63,707 nucleotides of DNA. Source: a virus. Under the pieces are notes generated by a model. That model saw only the letters and a program-made list of their open reading frames with translations. It made no database searches and had not been told where the DNA came from. This document shows positions 24,964-32,885 of the stretch, piece by piece (the first letter of the stretch is position 1; each line of letters opens with the position of its first letter). The stretch is taken from positions 1 to 63,707 of the IMG/VR virus record IMGVR_UViG_3300030520_000019. One strand, written 5' to 3'. The position numbers and the translations under genes are program-made.

Positions 24964-25737
24964 TTATTCAAGATCTGGCAGCACAGGTACTGGATAGCAG
25001 CGGCAGTTATAAATCTGCCCGGCGTGCGTGACCGATCCGTCTTCAAGCGTCGGCATCGTGTCCCACGCAATCACCTTGCCATTCATGGCTTTGTGTGATT
25101 CGCGCACGGTGGCGTCCATGCTGGTACGCCAGACGTAGTGTGTGACGCCGACATGAAGGCACCTTGATTGAACGAGGCCGCTGGCGGTGCGTGCCACCTC
25201 GGTACGGGCAATGAGGCGGGCGCGACTGAGAGTCACATCGCCAGTTTCGAGAATGTCCTTCTGGATCTCTTCTGCACGTCGCCCGGTTGCTAGGGCACCG
25301 AACGTAAGGTCATGCACTCGGGTCGCAGCGTCTTCAGGCAGCGACGTGATGAGATTAACGTTCTCTTCAAGGTACCGCCGCAGCCACTGCCCGGTCGGCG
25401 CCGTGCGCAGTTCGCGCTTCAGTGCATCGCCCATCTGCCCAGACAGCTTGAACCACCTGTTATCATCAACCTCGGCAATGCGGTTTACCATCTTGGCCGC
25501 CACAGACGTAGCCCAGGGCCTAATAGCAGTGCCGTAAGACCGTAGCACGCGCTGGAGCTCGTGCGAATCCTCGACAACGCCTCCCGGCGCCATACCCTTG
25601 ACAATGTGGTCAATCTGTTTCGCGAGCATGCGCAACGAGCGCATGTATTCGCTTTCCAAGCGTTCAGCCAGCTTGAACCGCTTGTGGGCCTCGGCCCTCA
25701 GCGCGGCGCTGGCGTAGTCGTCGCGGGTGCTGCGCAT
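24964..25737 (-). CDS. Minor head protein, Mu F / SPP1 gp7-like
   Basis: A 257-aa protein with the Mu F-like C-terminal region: ARLIARTEVARTASGLVQ, VWRTSMDATVRESHKAMNG and the terminal GQIYNCRCYPVP. It is an internal head protein and may be ejected with DNA. Its start overlaps the portal stop by one base, the usual portal-F coupling. Confidence 0.9.
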   Translation of the reverse strand: MRSTRDDYASAALRAEAHKRFKLAERLESEYMRSLRMLAKQIDHIVKGMAPGGVVEDSHELQRVLRSYGTAIRPWATSVAAKMVNRIAEVDDNRWFKLSGQMGDALKRELRTAPTGQWLRRYLEENVNLITSLPEDAATRVHDLTFGALATGRRAEEIQKDILETGDVTLSRARLIARTEVARTASGLVQSRCLHVGVTHYVWRTSMDATVRESHKAMNGKVIAWDTMPTLEDGSVTHAGQIYNCRCYPVPVLPDLE

Positions 25738-27281
25738 TACTCGCTACCAGCGGCCCCAGGATCGGCGCTGGCGGGCTTGCTGGGGCCTGCGGCCTTGCCC
25801 TGCACCGGGGCTACCTTAGTGGTGCCCGTAGCCCCGGCAGCCGCCGCGCCGGGCGCCCCAGGCACGCCATCTTCAGGCACGCCATCTTCAGGCAGCGGCG
25901 GCGGCTCGTTCTCGGCCTCGGTGATCAGCTTGTCGGTAATTGCACCCCACACGCCAGTCTCTTCCGCCGACCGCTTCAGTTCGCGCAGTGCAGTCGGTTT
26001 GTCAACCAGCCCGACGCCTTCGGCGCTCGTCACGGCGCTGGTGATGCTGCTCGCGATCTCTGCCTTCTCCTTGGCGCTCATCTGCCACAGCGGCTTGAAC
26101 TTGATGCTGACCGACTTGTGCAGGCTCACACCCTCCGACAGTGCCATGACGTGGTAGATCATGTTCACGCCGACATGCAAGTCGCGGATCTGCTTCTGGT
26201 GAACTCGGTCGTAGTAATTGCGAACGTCTGTTTCGCCGGTGTTGAAGCCCTTGGGTGACTGGCCGAACAGGCGCACCAGCGGGATCTCGGCCGCTGCGGA
26301 AACTTGTTCGCTGAACGACCCCAGGATGTCAGCAAGGCCGCTGAATGCCGTGTGAGACACGCCTTCAAACTCGTCTTTCGAGTCCATGACGGTCATACCT
26401 TCGACACCTTGCAGCGACCGCATCATTTCGATGTACTTGATGAAGCCGGCATATGCATCGCCACCGGCCGCAACAAGCTCGCGCATGTTTTCGACCTTGT
26501 ACGTGCGAATGTACGCCTTGTACACCAACTGCGCGGCCCCGGTGGTGGCGCTGTCGAACGCCACCATGCGATCATACATGCGTTCGAGCACCGAGATGCC
26601 CCACATGTTTTCCATGATGCGCTGCCAGTACGGCAACCGGATCCCTTCCAACCGAATGACTCGGCTGTAGTGGATACGCATCATGGACAGCGCGGGCGCC
26701 TGCGCGGTCACGGAGTAGAACTTAGGGAGCCCGAGGTGCGGCCCCATCTCGGTCACGAGATCGTTCAAGGACGGTTCAACCATCCAACGGTCGAGCGTGA
26801 TCAGGCCGCGGAACTGCCCCTTGCGAATCGACTGCAAGCGCAGCGGCGTAGCCGGGTCCTGCCCATCGATCAACATGACCACAATGGCGCCGCCGTACAG
26901 TCTGCTCCAGCGCACACCGTCATTGATGGCGTTCCAGATGCCCATCGACGTTCCGGCCTGCGTCAGCTGCTCCTGGTCTTCGGCGTCAACGTCACCCTTG
27001 AATTCGATGCCTTCGCGGGTCATGTCGTCGGCAACTGAATCGATGACCGCACCAGCCATCCAACTACCCCGGTACGCCCATTCCAGCAATGTGCGATTGC
27101 GCGTGATGGGGTTGAACCCATAGGTCGCCGTCGACATGGGATTGTTTGCCCCTACCCCAAAGTTCTGCGGCAGGTTCTGAAAACTGTCGAGCGACTTCTT
27201 GCGCGCAGCGTCGTCGGTTCGAAGCGCAGTCTTGGCAGCGCGTGCCACGGACTTCGAACGGGGCGGTTTTTGAGTTGTCAT
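25737..27281 (-). CDS. Portal protein, DUF1073-like
   Basis: A 514-aa protein with the DUF1073 portal pattern: ITRNRTLLEWAYRGSWMAG, VDSVADDMTREGIEF, a WSRLYGGAIVVMLIDGQDP motif and RLFGQSPKGFNTGETDVRNY. It forms the dodecameric DNA gate at one capsid vertex. The last 70 residues are Pro/Ala-rich with two copies of EDGVPEDG. It follows terminase by 32 bases. Confidence 0.92.
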   Translation of the reverse strand: MTTQKPPRSKSVARAAKTALRTDDAARKKSLDSFQNLPQNFGVGANNPMSTATYGFNPITRNRTLLEWAYRGSWMAGAVIDSVADDMTREGIEFKGDVDAEDQEQLTQAGTSMGIWNAINDGVRWSRLYGGAIVVMLIDGQDPATPLRLQSIRKGQFRGLITLDRWMVEPSLNDLVTEMGPHLGLPKFYSVTAQAPALSMMRIHYSRVIRLEGIRLPYWQRIMENMWGISVLERMYDRMVAFDSATTGAAQLVYKAYIRTYKVENMRELVAAGGDAYAGFIKYIEMMRSLQGVEGMTVMDSKDEFEGVSHTAFSGLADILGSFSEQVSAAAEIPLVRLFGQSPKGFNTGETDVRNYYDRVHQKQIRDLHVGVNMIYHVMALSEGVSLHKSVSIKFKPLWQMSAKEKAEIASSITSAVTSAEGVGLVDKPTALRELKRSAEETGVWGAITDKLITEAENEPPPLPEDGVPEDGVPGAPGAAAAGATGTTKVAPVQGKAAGPSKPASADPGAAGSE

Positions 27282-27302
27282 AGCTAGACCCAGGTTATCC
27301 GA

Positions 27303-27313
27303 GCATTATGGCC
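27303..27313 (-). promoter_or_regulatory. GGCCATAATGC motif upstream of portal gene
   Basis: Minus-strand GGCCATAATGC sits between terminase and portal. The same 11-mer occurs at 38949-38959 upstream of the tail fibre gene. CATAAT resembles a -10 box. No clear -35 is seen, so a phage-controlled late promoter is only a hypothesis. Confidence 0.3.
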
Positions 27314-28786
27314 CTAGCGCTTTGCCAGGGCGGCCCAAGTGCTCAAGTTTGATTTGACTAGCAGTCGGAAGGCTTCTGCGGATGCGTCAACTTGGTCATC
27401 ATGCGCAGTGCCAGTTCCAAACGCTTCCAGCTCGCTGAGGTACGCGTCGTTCCACGGCCCTTCCAGCAAGTCAACGGCTCCTGCCTGCCATACCGCCGCG
27501 AAAGGATCTGCTCGGACCTCTTTGTCGCCAGAAGCACGTTCAATATCTGTGATATAGCCGGCGAGGAATGTTGCATAGCTTTCCGCCTGATCTTTACCGG
27601 CTTGGCCGGGGTCTTGACACAATCCAATCTTGCACCCGATGCCGTCCGTGCTTGCGATGTTCTTGATCATCTTGCGGACATCGTGCGCACGCTTGCGCTC
27701 GTGTGCCACATGCATGACCACAAACCGTCCGTTCTTCAGCTGCGCCAGCTTCACCCCTGCCGTCCAGTCGGGGTCCTTTGCGGCTTCGCTTTCTTCGGTG
27801 GCAGCCAAGTCCCAGCCACGAACGATCTTGGCAATCTCGTCGCGGGGCGGCATGGTCTGAATGATGCGGACATCGGTCCGCTTAAAATACATGCCGTTAC
27901 CCTTGACAACCTTCCAGTTGCCACCCAGCAGGCGCTCGCGTTCGACGCGAGACTGGGCCATCAAGTTAGCCTTGTAATCCGGGTCAGCCGCCATCAGCGC
28001 TTTGTTGTCGCTTAGCTTGGCCGGGATAAATGTTAGCGACTTGGGGCGGACTTGATCTTCGTGGTCGTCTGCAAGCTCGGGCCTACCGTGCTTGTCGATT
28101 AGCTCTTGCTTGCTGTCGCCCCAATAAATCTCTTCGCCGATGCGAACGAAGTAGCGCAGCACGCCACTCCGGGCTTCTATCGGCAGGCCGGTTTCTTGGT
28201 CAATCCACCATGCGATAAACTTGGCAACCCACGATTCGGCATCAGGATTGCACGTCGCGCGAATGTAAGGCTTGACACCGCACATGCTGCGGTTCCGGGT
28301 CATCATGTAAAAGAACTGGTACTCTGTGAAGTGAGTCAGTTCGTCAAACATGATTAGCGGGATCTGCGAGCCCTGCCACTGCTGCACAGTGTTCTCATGC
28401 TCGAGGTGGGACATCTTAATGTATCCACCCTTTTCCCAGCGCCACGTATGGTCGCCTTCGCGCGGTGTGCCGTTGATTAGGTTGTAGAGCTTCTTCGACT
28501 CATCCCACAGGCCGCCAGGGTTAGTGATCTGCGGGGTGGTGCGGCGGAAGAATACCGCATTGAACTCGGGGTTGGATGTGATGTGCCGCAACGGCTCCAT
28601 CAGAAGCGCCCACGACTTACCCCCGCCAGCAGCCCCTCCGTAGATGACAAGATCCGCGGCTGAGGCTAGAAACTGCTCTTGCGGCCCTTCCTGGGGTCGA
28701 ATGATAATTAGTTCGGCGGTCTGCTTGGCTGCCGCCGAAGTGGGGCTGCGTACAGGCGCCGCAACTTCTTCAGGCGCAACTACCAT
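27314..28786 (-). CDS. terL: Terminase large subunit
   Basis: A 490-aa packaging motor. The ATPase domain has a Walker A-like GGAAGGGKSW (Lys57) and Walker B IPLIMFDELTHF. The C-terminal RNase H-like nuclease has GWDLAATEES, CQDPGQAGKDQ and AHDDQVDASAEAF, giving the three acidic active-site residues. It pumps and cuts concatemeric DNA with the small subunit encoded upstream. Confidence 0.95.
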   Translation of the reverse strand: MVVAPEEVAAPVRSPTSAAAKQTAELIIIRPQEGPQEQFLASAADLVIYGGAAGGGKSWALLMEPLRHITSNPEFNAVFFRRTTPQITNPGGLWDESKKLYNLINGTPREGDHTWRWEKGGYIKMSHLEHENTVQQWQGSQIPLIMFDELTHFTEYQFFYMMTRNRSMCGVKPYIRATCNPDAESWVAKFIAWWIDQETGLPIEARSGVLRYFVRIGEEIYWGDSKQELIDKHGRPELADDHEDQVRPKSLTFIPAKLSDNKALMAADPDYKANLMAQSRVERERLLGGNWKVVKGNGMYFKRTDVRIIQTMPPRDEIAKIVRGWDLAATEESEAAKDPDWTAGVKLAQLKNGRFVVMHVAHERKRAHDVRKMIKNIASTDGIGCKIGLCQDPGQAGKDQAESYATFLAGYITDIERASGDKEVRADPFAAVWQAGAVDLLEGPWNDAYLSELEAFGTGTAHDDQVDASAEAFRLLVKSNLSTWAALAKR

Positions 28787-28789
28787 GCG

Positions 28790-29065
28790 TCACCGGCTGC
28801 GCCCATTGATGGCGTTGTACGTAGTTACCAGCGCGGACAAGCGCCCGTACACGATCTGCCGGCGCCGCAGAATGGGTGCGTATGACACGTCGGTGATGTT
28901 GGGAATCGACCGCAACTCTTTCAGTCGTTTGTCCAACGCTTCCTTCACAACCTCTGTGAATCGCTGCGGGGTGACACCAGCCCGGCCAATCTCATCCGCC
29001 AGTCGTTCGCTGCCTTCCACTACTGCCGACACCTGAAGCAGAGTCATTGTGGTCATATCATGCAT
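28790..29065 (-). CDS. Hypothetical protein between terminase subunits (91 aa)
   Basis: A helical 91-aa protein (VVEGSERLADEIGRAGVTPQ, then VVKEALDKRLKELR). The start is uncertain: ATG at 29065 has AAGGGA 8 bases upstream, and 29056 is an alternative. It overlaps the small terminase gene. Its position suggests a packaging accessory factor, but nothing confirms this. Confidence 0.55.
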   Translation of the reverse strand: MHDMTTMTLLQVSAVVEGSERLADEIGRAGVTPQRFTEVVKEALDKRLKELRSIPNITDVSYAPILRRRQIVYGRLSALVTTYNAINGRSR

Positions 29066-29621
29066 GTGAATCATCCCTTGCAGGAAAGGTGATCGCGGCA
29101 AGCGCCGTCGATACCACTGCGTCTTCAATAGCCTCAGGCGGGGTCTGCACGGCATCCTCAACGATATCTGCAAGAGGTGCTTTGCGATCACGTCCGTTGT
29201 CGGGCAGATAGAATTTGACATTGCTTTCGACGCGCACAGTGCTTTCGGTTTTCACCGGCGCGTTCATGCCGTAGATGTCGGCCAGCACCTTGAGTGCCGC
29301 CACGCGTGAGCTAGGCTTGGCAAACTGGTTGTGCGCTTCGCGGAATAAGGATGCCTTGATACGCTTGCGCAGCGCCTCGTCGGTATTCACATTCGCGACA
29401 TTCTCTTCGAGCTCGCGGCGCTTGATTTCGCGCTGCACATACCCGTCGAGCATGTAGGTATGACTGTACTCGTTCGCGTATTCCTTGGCAAAGCCCAGCC
29501 GAATACACGCTTCGACCGGGCTATAGTCCAACAGGTATTCGCTCACGAAACGATCGCGGAACTCCCGTTCAGCTTGCGTTAGTTGGGGCGCCATGTGCTG
29601 CGCCTGCCATTGCGAATACAC
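29058..29621 (-). CDS. terS: Terminase small subunit (putative)
   Basis: A 187-aa protein with a GTG start preceded by AGGAG at 6 bases. The N-terminal QAEREFRDRFVSEYL and YSPVEACIRLGFAKEYANEY form a helix-turn-helix as in small terminases, and an oligomerisation helix follows (KRRELEENVANVNTDEALRK). It should recognise the packaging site and recruit the large subunit. Confidence 0.8.
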   Translation of the reverse strand: MYSQWQAQHMAPQLTQAEREFRDRFVSEYLLDYSPVEACIRLGFAKEYANEYSHTYMLDGYVQREIKRRELEENVANVNTDEALRKRIKASLFREAHNQFAKPSSRVAALKVLADIYGMNAPVKTESTVRVESNVKFYLPDNGRDRKAPLADIVEDAVQTPPEAIEDAVVSTALAAITFPARDDSHA

Positions 29622-29629
29622 GTCAGACT

Positions 29630-29657
29630 CCTATACTCAACTGATCAGGAGTATAGG
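29630..29657 (-). promoter_or_regulatory. 9-bp inverted repeat overlapping terS ribosome site
   Basis: CCTATACTC and GAGTATAGG are separated by 10 bases. On the minus strand the 3' arm runs into the AGGAG of terS, so RNA folding could mask it. TATACT inside the repeat, with TTAGAC 17 bases upstream (plus coordinates 29673-29678), also makes a sigma-70-like promoter candidate. Confidence 0.45.
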
Positions 29658-29666
29658 CGACGAACC

Positions 29667-29686
29667 TTGATGGTCTAAACCATCAA
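29667..29686. repeat. 8-bp hairpin at end of nuclease gene
   Basis: TTGATGGT, CTAA and ACCATCAA form a perfect stem that overlaps the stop of the 29683 gene. No T-run follows on the minus strand. It could be an operator or packaging-site element near terS. Confidence 0.4.
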
Positions 29687-30138
29687 ATGCGGTCAATCTC
29701 TCCAGCGGCGATTTTGTATTCAGCCCAGTTCGAGAACCAGATCTTGAATGCTTCGATATCGATGGTGGCGCGGACCTGCTGCATGCGCTGGTTGCCCATC
29801 GGGATGAAAGTGTTCATGACCACATGCCACGCCTTGTTATTCTGGCGATAGATGAGGATCGGCTCTTCGTTGTTGCGTTCGGCGCTGGCGCACGCCTGCC
29901 GCCACCATTCAGGGATAGCGAGTGTCTCCTGCCGCTTGACTTCGAAGGCCAACCCGAAGCAGCTAATGTCGCCGCCGCCGACGGCCGACTGGTTCTGGTT
30001 GCGTTGTACGAGCTGGTGCAAGGCGACCATCGTTTCGCCGTCGTACTGGTGTTTGTGCATGAGCAGATAGATCTCGTGACGCAGCATGTTCGCCACATCT
30101 CGTTCACCTTGCTTACCTTTGTTTTGTGCGTGGACCAT
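29683..30138 (-). CDS. Holliday-junction-resolvase-like / VRR-type nuclease
   Basis: A 151-aa protein whose start shares a base with the preceding stop (TAATG). NKGKQGERDVANMLRHE, GGGDISCFGLAFEVKRQE and a later YRQNNKAWHVVM follow the PD-(D/E)XK resolvase order, with Glu in the first helix, Asp in GGGD and Glu-x-Lys in FEVK. It may resolve branched DNA before packaging, fitting its place next to terminase. Confidence 0.72.
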   Translation of the reverse strand: MVHAQNKGKQGERDVANMLRHEIYLLMHKHQYDGETMVALHQLVQRNQNQSAVGGGDISCFGLAFEVKRQETLAIPEWWRQACASAERNNEEPILIYRQNNKAWHVVMNTFIPMGNQRMQQVRATIDIEAFKIWFSNWAEYKIAAGEIDRI

Positions 30139-30365
30139 TATTTCGGCATACTTCCATTGACAGGCGCATGATGCATGTAGCCGATCTCGCGCGGGTTGCG
30201 GTATTCCTGGCGCAGGCAACGCGAGCAGAAGAACGAGTCTTCGTACCGGCGCCGTTCACACCCTTCGACGTAAAGCTTCGTACCGCTGTGCACAAGGCCC
30301 TTGTACGCAAACGAGTAACCCTGCTGTTCGCAGACTTCAGCGGCGGTCATGACTTGGTTTGACAT
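30138..30365 (-). CDS. Hypothetical Cys-rich small protein (75 aa)
   Basis: A 75-aa protein with EVCEQQGYSFAYKG and GCERRRYEDSFFCSRC, a possible zinc site. The start at 30365 lies inside the end of the upstream gene; 30350 is an alternative. It is part of the chain of short overlapping genes from 29683 to 36000. Confidence 0.5.
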   Translation of the reverse strand: MSNQVMTAAEVCEQQGYSFAYKGLVHSGTKLYVEGCERRRYEDSFFCSRCLRQEYRNPREIGYMHHAPVNGSMPK

Positions 30366-30534
30366 TGCTTTTAAGGTAGAGGGTAAGCTCTGCCAGTTCC
30401 GGTTGAGTAGGGTGGCCGCCGGCGATGTCGTGGCTGTGGTATTCAACCTTGCCGGACTCGATAGCATCGGCCAGTGCACGCAGCGCCCACACCACGCGGT
30501 GCGGATCGTCGCATTTGAATTCTTCGAACGGCAT
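30337..30534 (-). CDS. Hypothetical protein (65 aa)
   Basis: A 65-aa acidic protein (CDDPHRVVWALRALADAIES). GGAG lies at good spacing before the ATG, and the upstream stop is two bases away. No family is recognised. Confidence 0.55.
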   Translation of the reverse strand: MPFEEFKCDDPHRVVWALRALADAIESGKVEYHSHDIAGGHPTQPELAELTLYLKSNVKPSHDRR

Positions 30535-30536
30535 TA

Positions 30537-30863
30537 TCACTCCGTGCTTCTGTGAATGACAATCTTCTCGCAGTGCCGGCATTGCATGACGAGGTCGCCT
30601 TGCTGCGTGTCGATGACGCCGAACGAATGCTGCCGGCACCTGAAGTGACGCCACCAGCGCGGCAGCCAGTTGAAGAACCGACGCAGCACGTACGTGCGCA
30701 CAACGCTGGCAATGGTCATCCAGAACGTCAGAATGGCGTTGTTCTTGAAGCTCAGCGGGAACCCGTTGAGCGAACAGATGATGTAGTTAAGCGGCATGGC
30801 GTAGCACAGGCCAATCAGCGTGCCAGTGAGAGCCTCAACAAACGAGCCCTTTTTTGATTGCAT
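30537..30863 (-). CDS. Phage membrane protein with C-terminal zinc-ribbon-like tail, DUF7220-like
   Basis: A 108-aa protein. SKKGSFVEALTGTLIG and the following hydrophobic stretch, then AILTFWMTIASVVRTYVLRR, give two membrane segments with the conserved short pattern of a common phage family. The C-terminus (CRQHSFGVID then MQCRHCEK) looks like a zinc ribbon. It probably sits at the inner membrane. Its function is unknown. Confidence 0.65.
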   Translation of the reverse strand: MQSKKGSFVEALTGTLIGLCYAMPLNYIICSLNGFPLSFKNNAILTFWMTIASVVRTYVLRRFFNWLPRWWRHFRCRQHSFGVIDTQQGDLVMQCRHCEKIVIHRSTE

Positions 30864-30914
30864 GAAATGGGCCTTTGCGGGCCGCCCAAGCTACCCAGCC
30901 ATTGAGCGGCGGTG

Positions 30915-30933
30915 AAAAACGCGGCCAGCGGCC
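30915..30933 (-). terminator. Weak hairpin plus T-run between small genes
   Basis: On the minus strand a short GGCC-GCT-GGCC stem is followed by GCG and five T. The stem is only four base pairs, so termination is doubtful. Confidence 0.3.
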
Positions 30934-30956
30934 CGCCAGGGGCCGTGCCGGGCGAG

Positions 30957-31151
30957 TTAGCCGGTTGCCAGTTGCTTGCGCGCCTTGCGCTTGGCGTGAC
31001 CCAGCTTGGCCGCCGCGCTGGCTTCTTCGCTCGTGAACTGGTGGCCCATGCCGCTGAGGTGAGAAGCGCGCCCACCTTGCCGAGCGATCTCGCGCTGGCG
31101 GTCCTTGTTCATGGCCGCGAATCCGCGCGCCTTACCTTCGAACTGATTCAT
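30957..31151 (-). CDS. KGG-type stress-protein-like small protein (64 aa)
   Basis: A 64-aa basic protein with KARGFAAMNKDRQREIARQG, GRASH and FTSEEASAAAKLGHAKRK. It resembles KGG-repeat general stress proteins (con-10/GsiB type), which phages often carry. The start at 31151 is within the end of the upstream gene. Confidence 0.65.
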   Translation of the reverse strand: MNQFEGKARGFAAMNKDRQREIARQGGRASHLSGMGHQFTSEEASAAAKLGHAKRKARKQLATG

Positions 31152-31446
31152 CTGCTTCTCCAAGTTGGTTGAGCGGGCCGGTAACGCCGACCTGCGCCAG
31201 CAGTGTACGCGCCCGCTCAACAGCAGTAGGTTCGTCAAAGGGGCCTGAGCCGCTTTCAAAATCCGCCATCACATACAGGTTACGAATGACGTCGCGCATC
31301 CAGCTTTCTTGGCTGGCGATAGTGCTCAAGATGCTGTACTTGAGCACGTCAAACCTATTGACCACATGCAACGGTGTGGTCAAGTCCCAGCGCGGCAGGG
31401 CGGCCAGGGTTTCGACGTCCTTAGACAGCGTGCTCAACGCAGCCAC
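31132..31446 (-). CDS. Hypothetical helical protein (104 aa)
   Basis: A 104-aa protein, probably with a GTG start inside the end of the upstream gene. It contains LSTLSKDVETLAALPRWD and VLKYSILSTIASQESWMRD. No domain is recognised. Confidence 0.5.
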   Translation of the reverse strand: MAALSTLSKDVETLAALPRWDLTTPLHVVNRFDVLKYSILSTIASQESWMRDVIRNLYVMADFESGSGPFDEPTAVERARTLLAQVGVTGPLNQLGEADESVRR

Positions 31447-31670
31447 CCGAAGTCACGTGCCAGCTCGAGCAGGTTCCACGCGATGAAAGACGGGACGATC
31501 CACAGCACGAAGTACGCGCCCCATGCGAACAGTTTCTGCAGACCGAAGTCGCCGTGCGTCATGCTGCTACGACGGCGATCGACCAGACCCCATTTGATGA
31601 GAAACTGGCGCACCACGAAAAACAAGGCAGCCGAGAAAAGGATGACGGCGATGGTACCGGGACGAAACAT
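31434..31670 (-). CDS. Two-helix membrane protein (78 aa)
   Basis: A 78-aa protein with hydrophobic segments at about 6-22 and 47-66 separated by a basic loop (KWGLVDRRRSS). AGGAGG precedes the ATG by 6 bases. It is likely an inner-membrane protein of unknown role. Confidence 0.55.
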   Translation of the reverse strand: MFRPGTIAVILFSAALFFVVRQFLIKWGLVDRRRSSMTHGDFGLQKLFAWGAYFVLWIVPSFIAWNLLELARDFGWLR

Positions 31671-31694
31671 AAAACCTCCTGGATTTATTGTGCC

Positions 31695-32165
31695 TCAGTA
31701 ACGCAGCACGAAATCCGGGCGGCGATTCGAAGGTGCAGCCGGCGGAAGCAGGCACAGCGCCACCAGCACCGGGATATTTTCAAGGCATGCGCCCTGCTGC
31801 GCAAGCGCCGTCAGGGTATCCACCTTCGCCCATTCTAGGGGCTCGTCGGTCTGGTTTAGATTCAGATCGGGCCAGACACAGCCTTCGGTTTTGAAGACGT
31901 CAATGTCCCAAGGTTCTTTCGGGTCGTCTCGTATCATCCGGCCAACGCGGTCCCAGCAGAAATCCGGTGTTGCGCAGCCGGTTTCTTCATGGAACTCACG
32001 TGCCATTGCCATGAAAGGGTCTTCCCATCCCAAGGCGCCATCACATTCCCGCTTGCCGCCCACCCCGTTGAGCTTGCCGGCCTGCCAGTCGGGCCGCGCC
32101 TTGAGTATCAGCAAGACGGTGTTGTCGAGCGGGTTGAAGGCGAAGCCGAGTACCATGCGTTTCAT
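31695..32165 (-). CDS. NUDIX hydrolase
   Basis: A 156-aa protein with a NUDIX box: GGKRE near residue 37, then EDPFMAMAREFHEETG with the REx2EE catalytic core. The spacing between the GGK loop and the first Glu is longer than the canonical G-x5-E, suggesting a loop insertion. It probably hydrolyses nucleotide derivatives and could influence nucleotide pools, perhaps in connection with DNA modification. It overlaps the upstream stop by four bases. Confidence 0.82.
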   Translation of the reverse strand: MKRMVLGFAFNPLDNTVLLILKARPDWQAGKLNGVGGKRECDGALGWEDPFMAMAREFHEETGCATPDFCWDRVGRMIRDDPKEPWDIDVFKTEGCVWPDLNLNQTDEPLEWAKVDTLTALAQQGACLENIPVLVALCLLPPAAPSNRRPDFVLRY

Positions 32166-32488
32166 TTGACGACTCCTCTGTCAATGTACGTCACGTGCAC
32201 GACGGGTGACTTGCGTGCAGCACGGTCGGCATCGGTCTGTGCCTTGCCGATGTGAATGCGGAAGGCTTGCGCCATCGGGCCGCCCGGCTTGAACGGGTAG
32301 GCATCTGCCGGCACACGTTCAACTTCGAGCAACAGCTTCAGGATCTCGCGTTGCATCTCGACGTTCAGCCAGTCGAGTTTACGGTTCATTTCGAACGCGT
32401 GATGCTCGATCTCCATTTGGTCCTGGGCCACCCGTACCGCGTGTTCGAAGCTGGACCGGAACTTGAGCATCGGCGGCCATGCATCCAT
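32162..32488 (-). CDS. Hypothetical helical protein (108 aa)
   Basis: A 108-aa protein of charged helices (AVRVAQDQMEIEHHAFEMN), ending with a strand VVHVTYID. The start at 32488 overlaps the preceding stop. No family is recognised. Confidence 0.55.
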   Translation of the reverse strand: MDAWPPMLKFRSSFEHAVRVAQDQMEIEHHAFEMNRKLDWLNVEMQREILKLLLEVERVPADAYPFKPGGPMAQAFRIHIGKAQTDADRAARKSPVVHVTYIDRGVVK

Positions 32489-32652
32489 CACACTCTCCGC
32501 AGGCAAGCGTACCGCCGCTGGTCGTCGTTGAACTGGAAGCACTGTGCTTGCTTGCGCGCTTCCAGCTTCTGCGAGGCGTACCCGCAGACGAACATCAGCA
32601 GCACGAAGCACGCGAAGGCGAGCACGGGGACGATGATAGATTGACGGATCAT
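32488..32652 (-). CDS. Small membrane protein (54 aa)
   Basis: The ATG at 32652 follows AAGGAG closely. Residues 6-24 are hydrophobic (IVPVLAFACFVLLMFVCG), and a charged Cys-containing tail follows. It might be a spanin-like or regulatory membrane peptide. Too little sequence is available to decide. Confidence 0.5.
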   Translation of the reverse strand: MIRQSIIVPVLAFACFVLLMFVCGYASQKLEARKQAQCFQFNDDQRRYACLRRV

Positions 32653-32653
32653 G

Positions 32654-32833
32654 TCAATCTCCTTGGAAACCTGCGGATCGCTTCCATTCGGAAGCCATGA
32701 TGCTGTCGGCCGCACAACGGGCGAGAACACCAGCACCGTCGAGGCGCTCGAGAATGAGATCGATACCATTCGACAACAGACGGAATTTGAACCCGTTGTA
32801 TACCTTGGACCAACTACTGATTACGCGTTCCAT
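32654..32833 (-). CDS. Hypothetical protein (59 aa)
   Basis: A 59-aa protein beginning MERVISSWSKVYNGFKFRLL. AAGG lies 8 bases upstream of the ATG, and its stop is next to the following start. No function is recognised. Confidence 0.45.
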   Translation of the reverse strand: MERVISSWSKVYNGFKFRLLSNGIDLILERLDGAGVLARCAADSIMASEWKRSAGFQGD

Positions 32834-32885
32834 AGTGATTACCTTTTGATTGCGGATGCACCCACTGTAGCGCATCCGCCGTGCT

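Noticed and set aside
24964-25737. A toxin-type ADP-ribosyltransferase, sometimes fused to Mu F-like proteins
   Set aside because: Only the short Mu F-like region is present. There is no C-terminal extension or R-S-E catalytic pattern.
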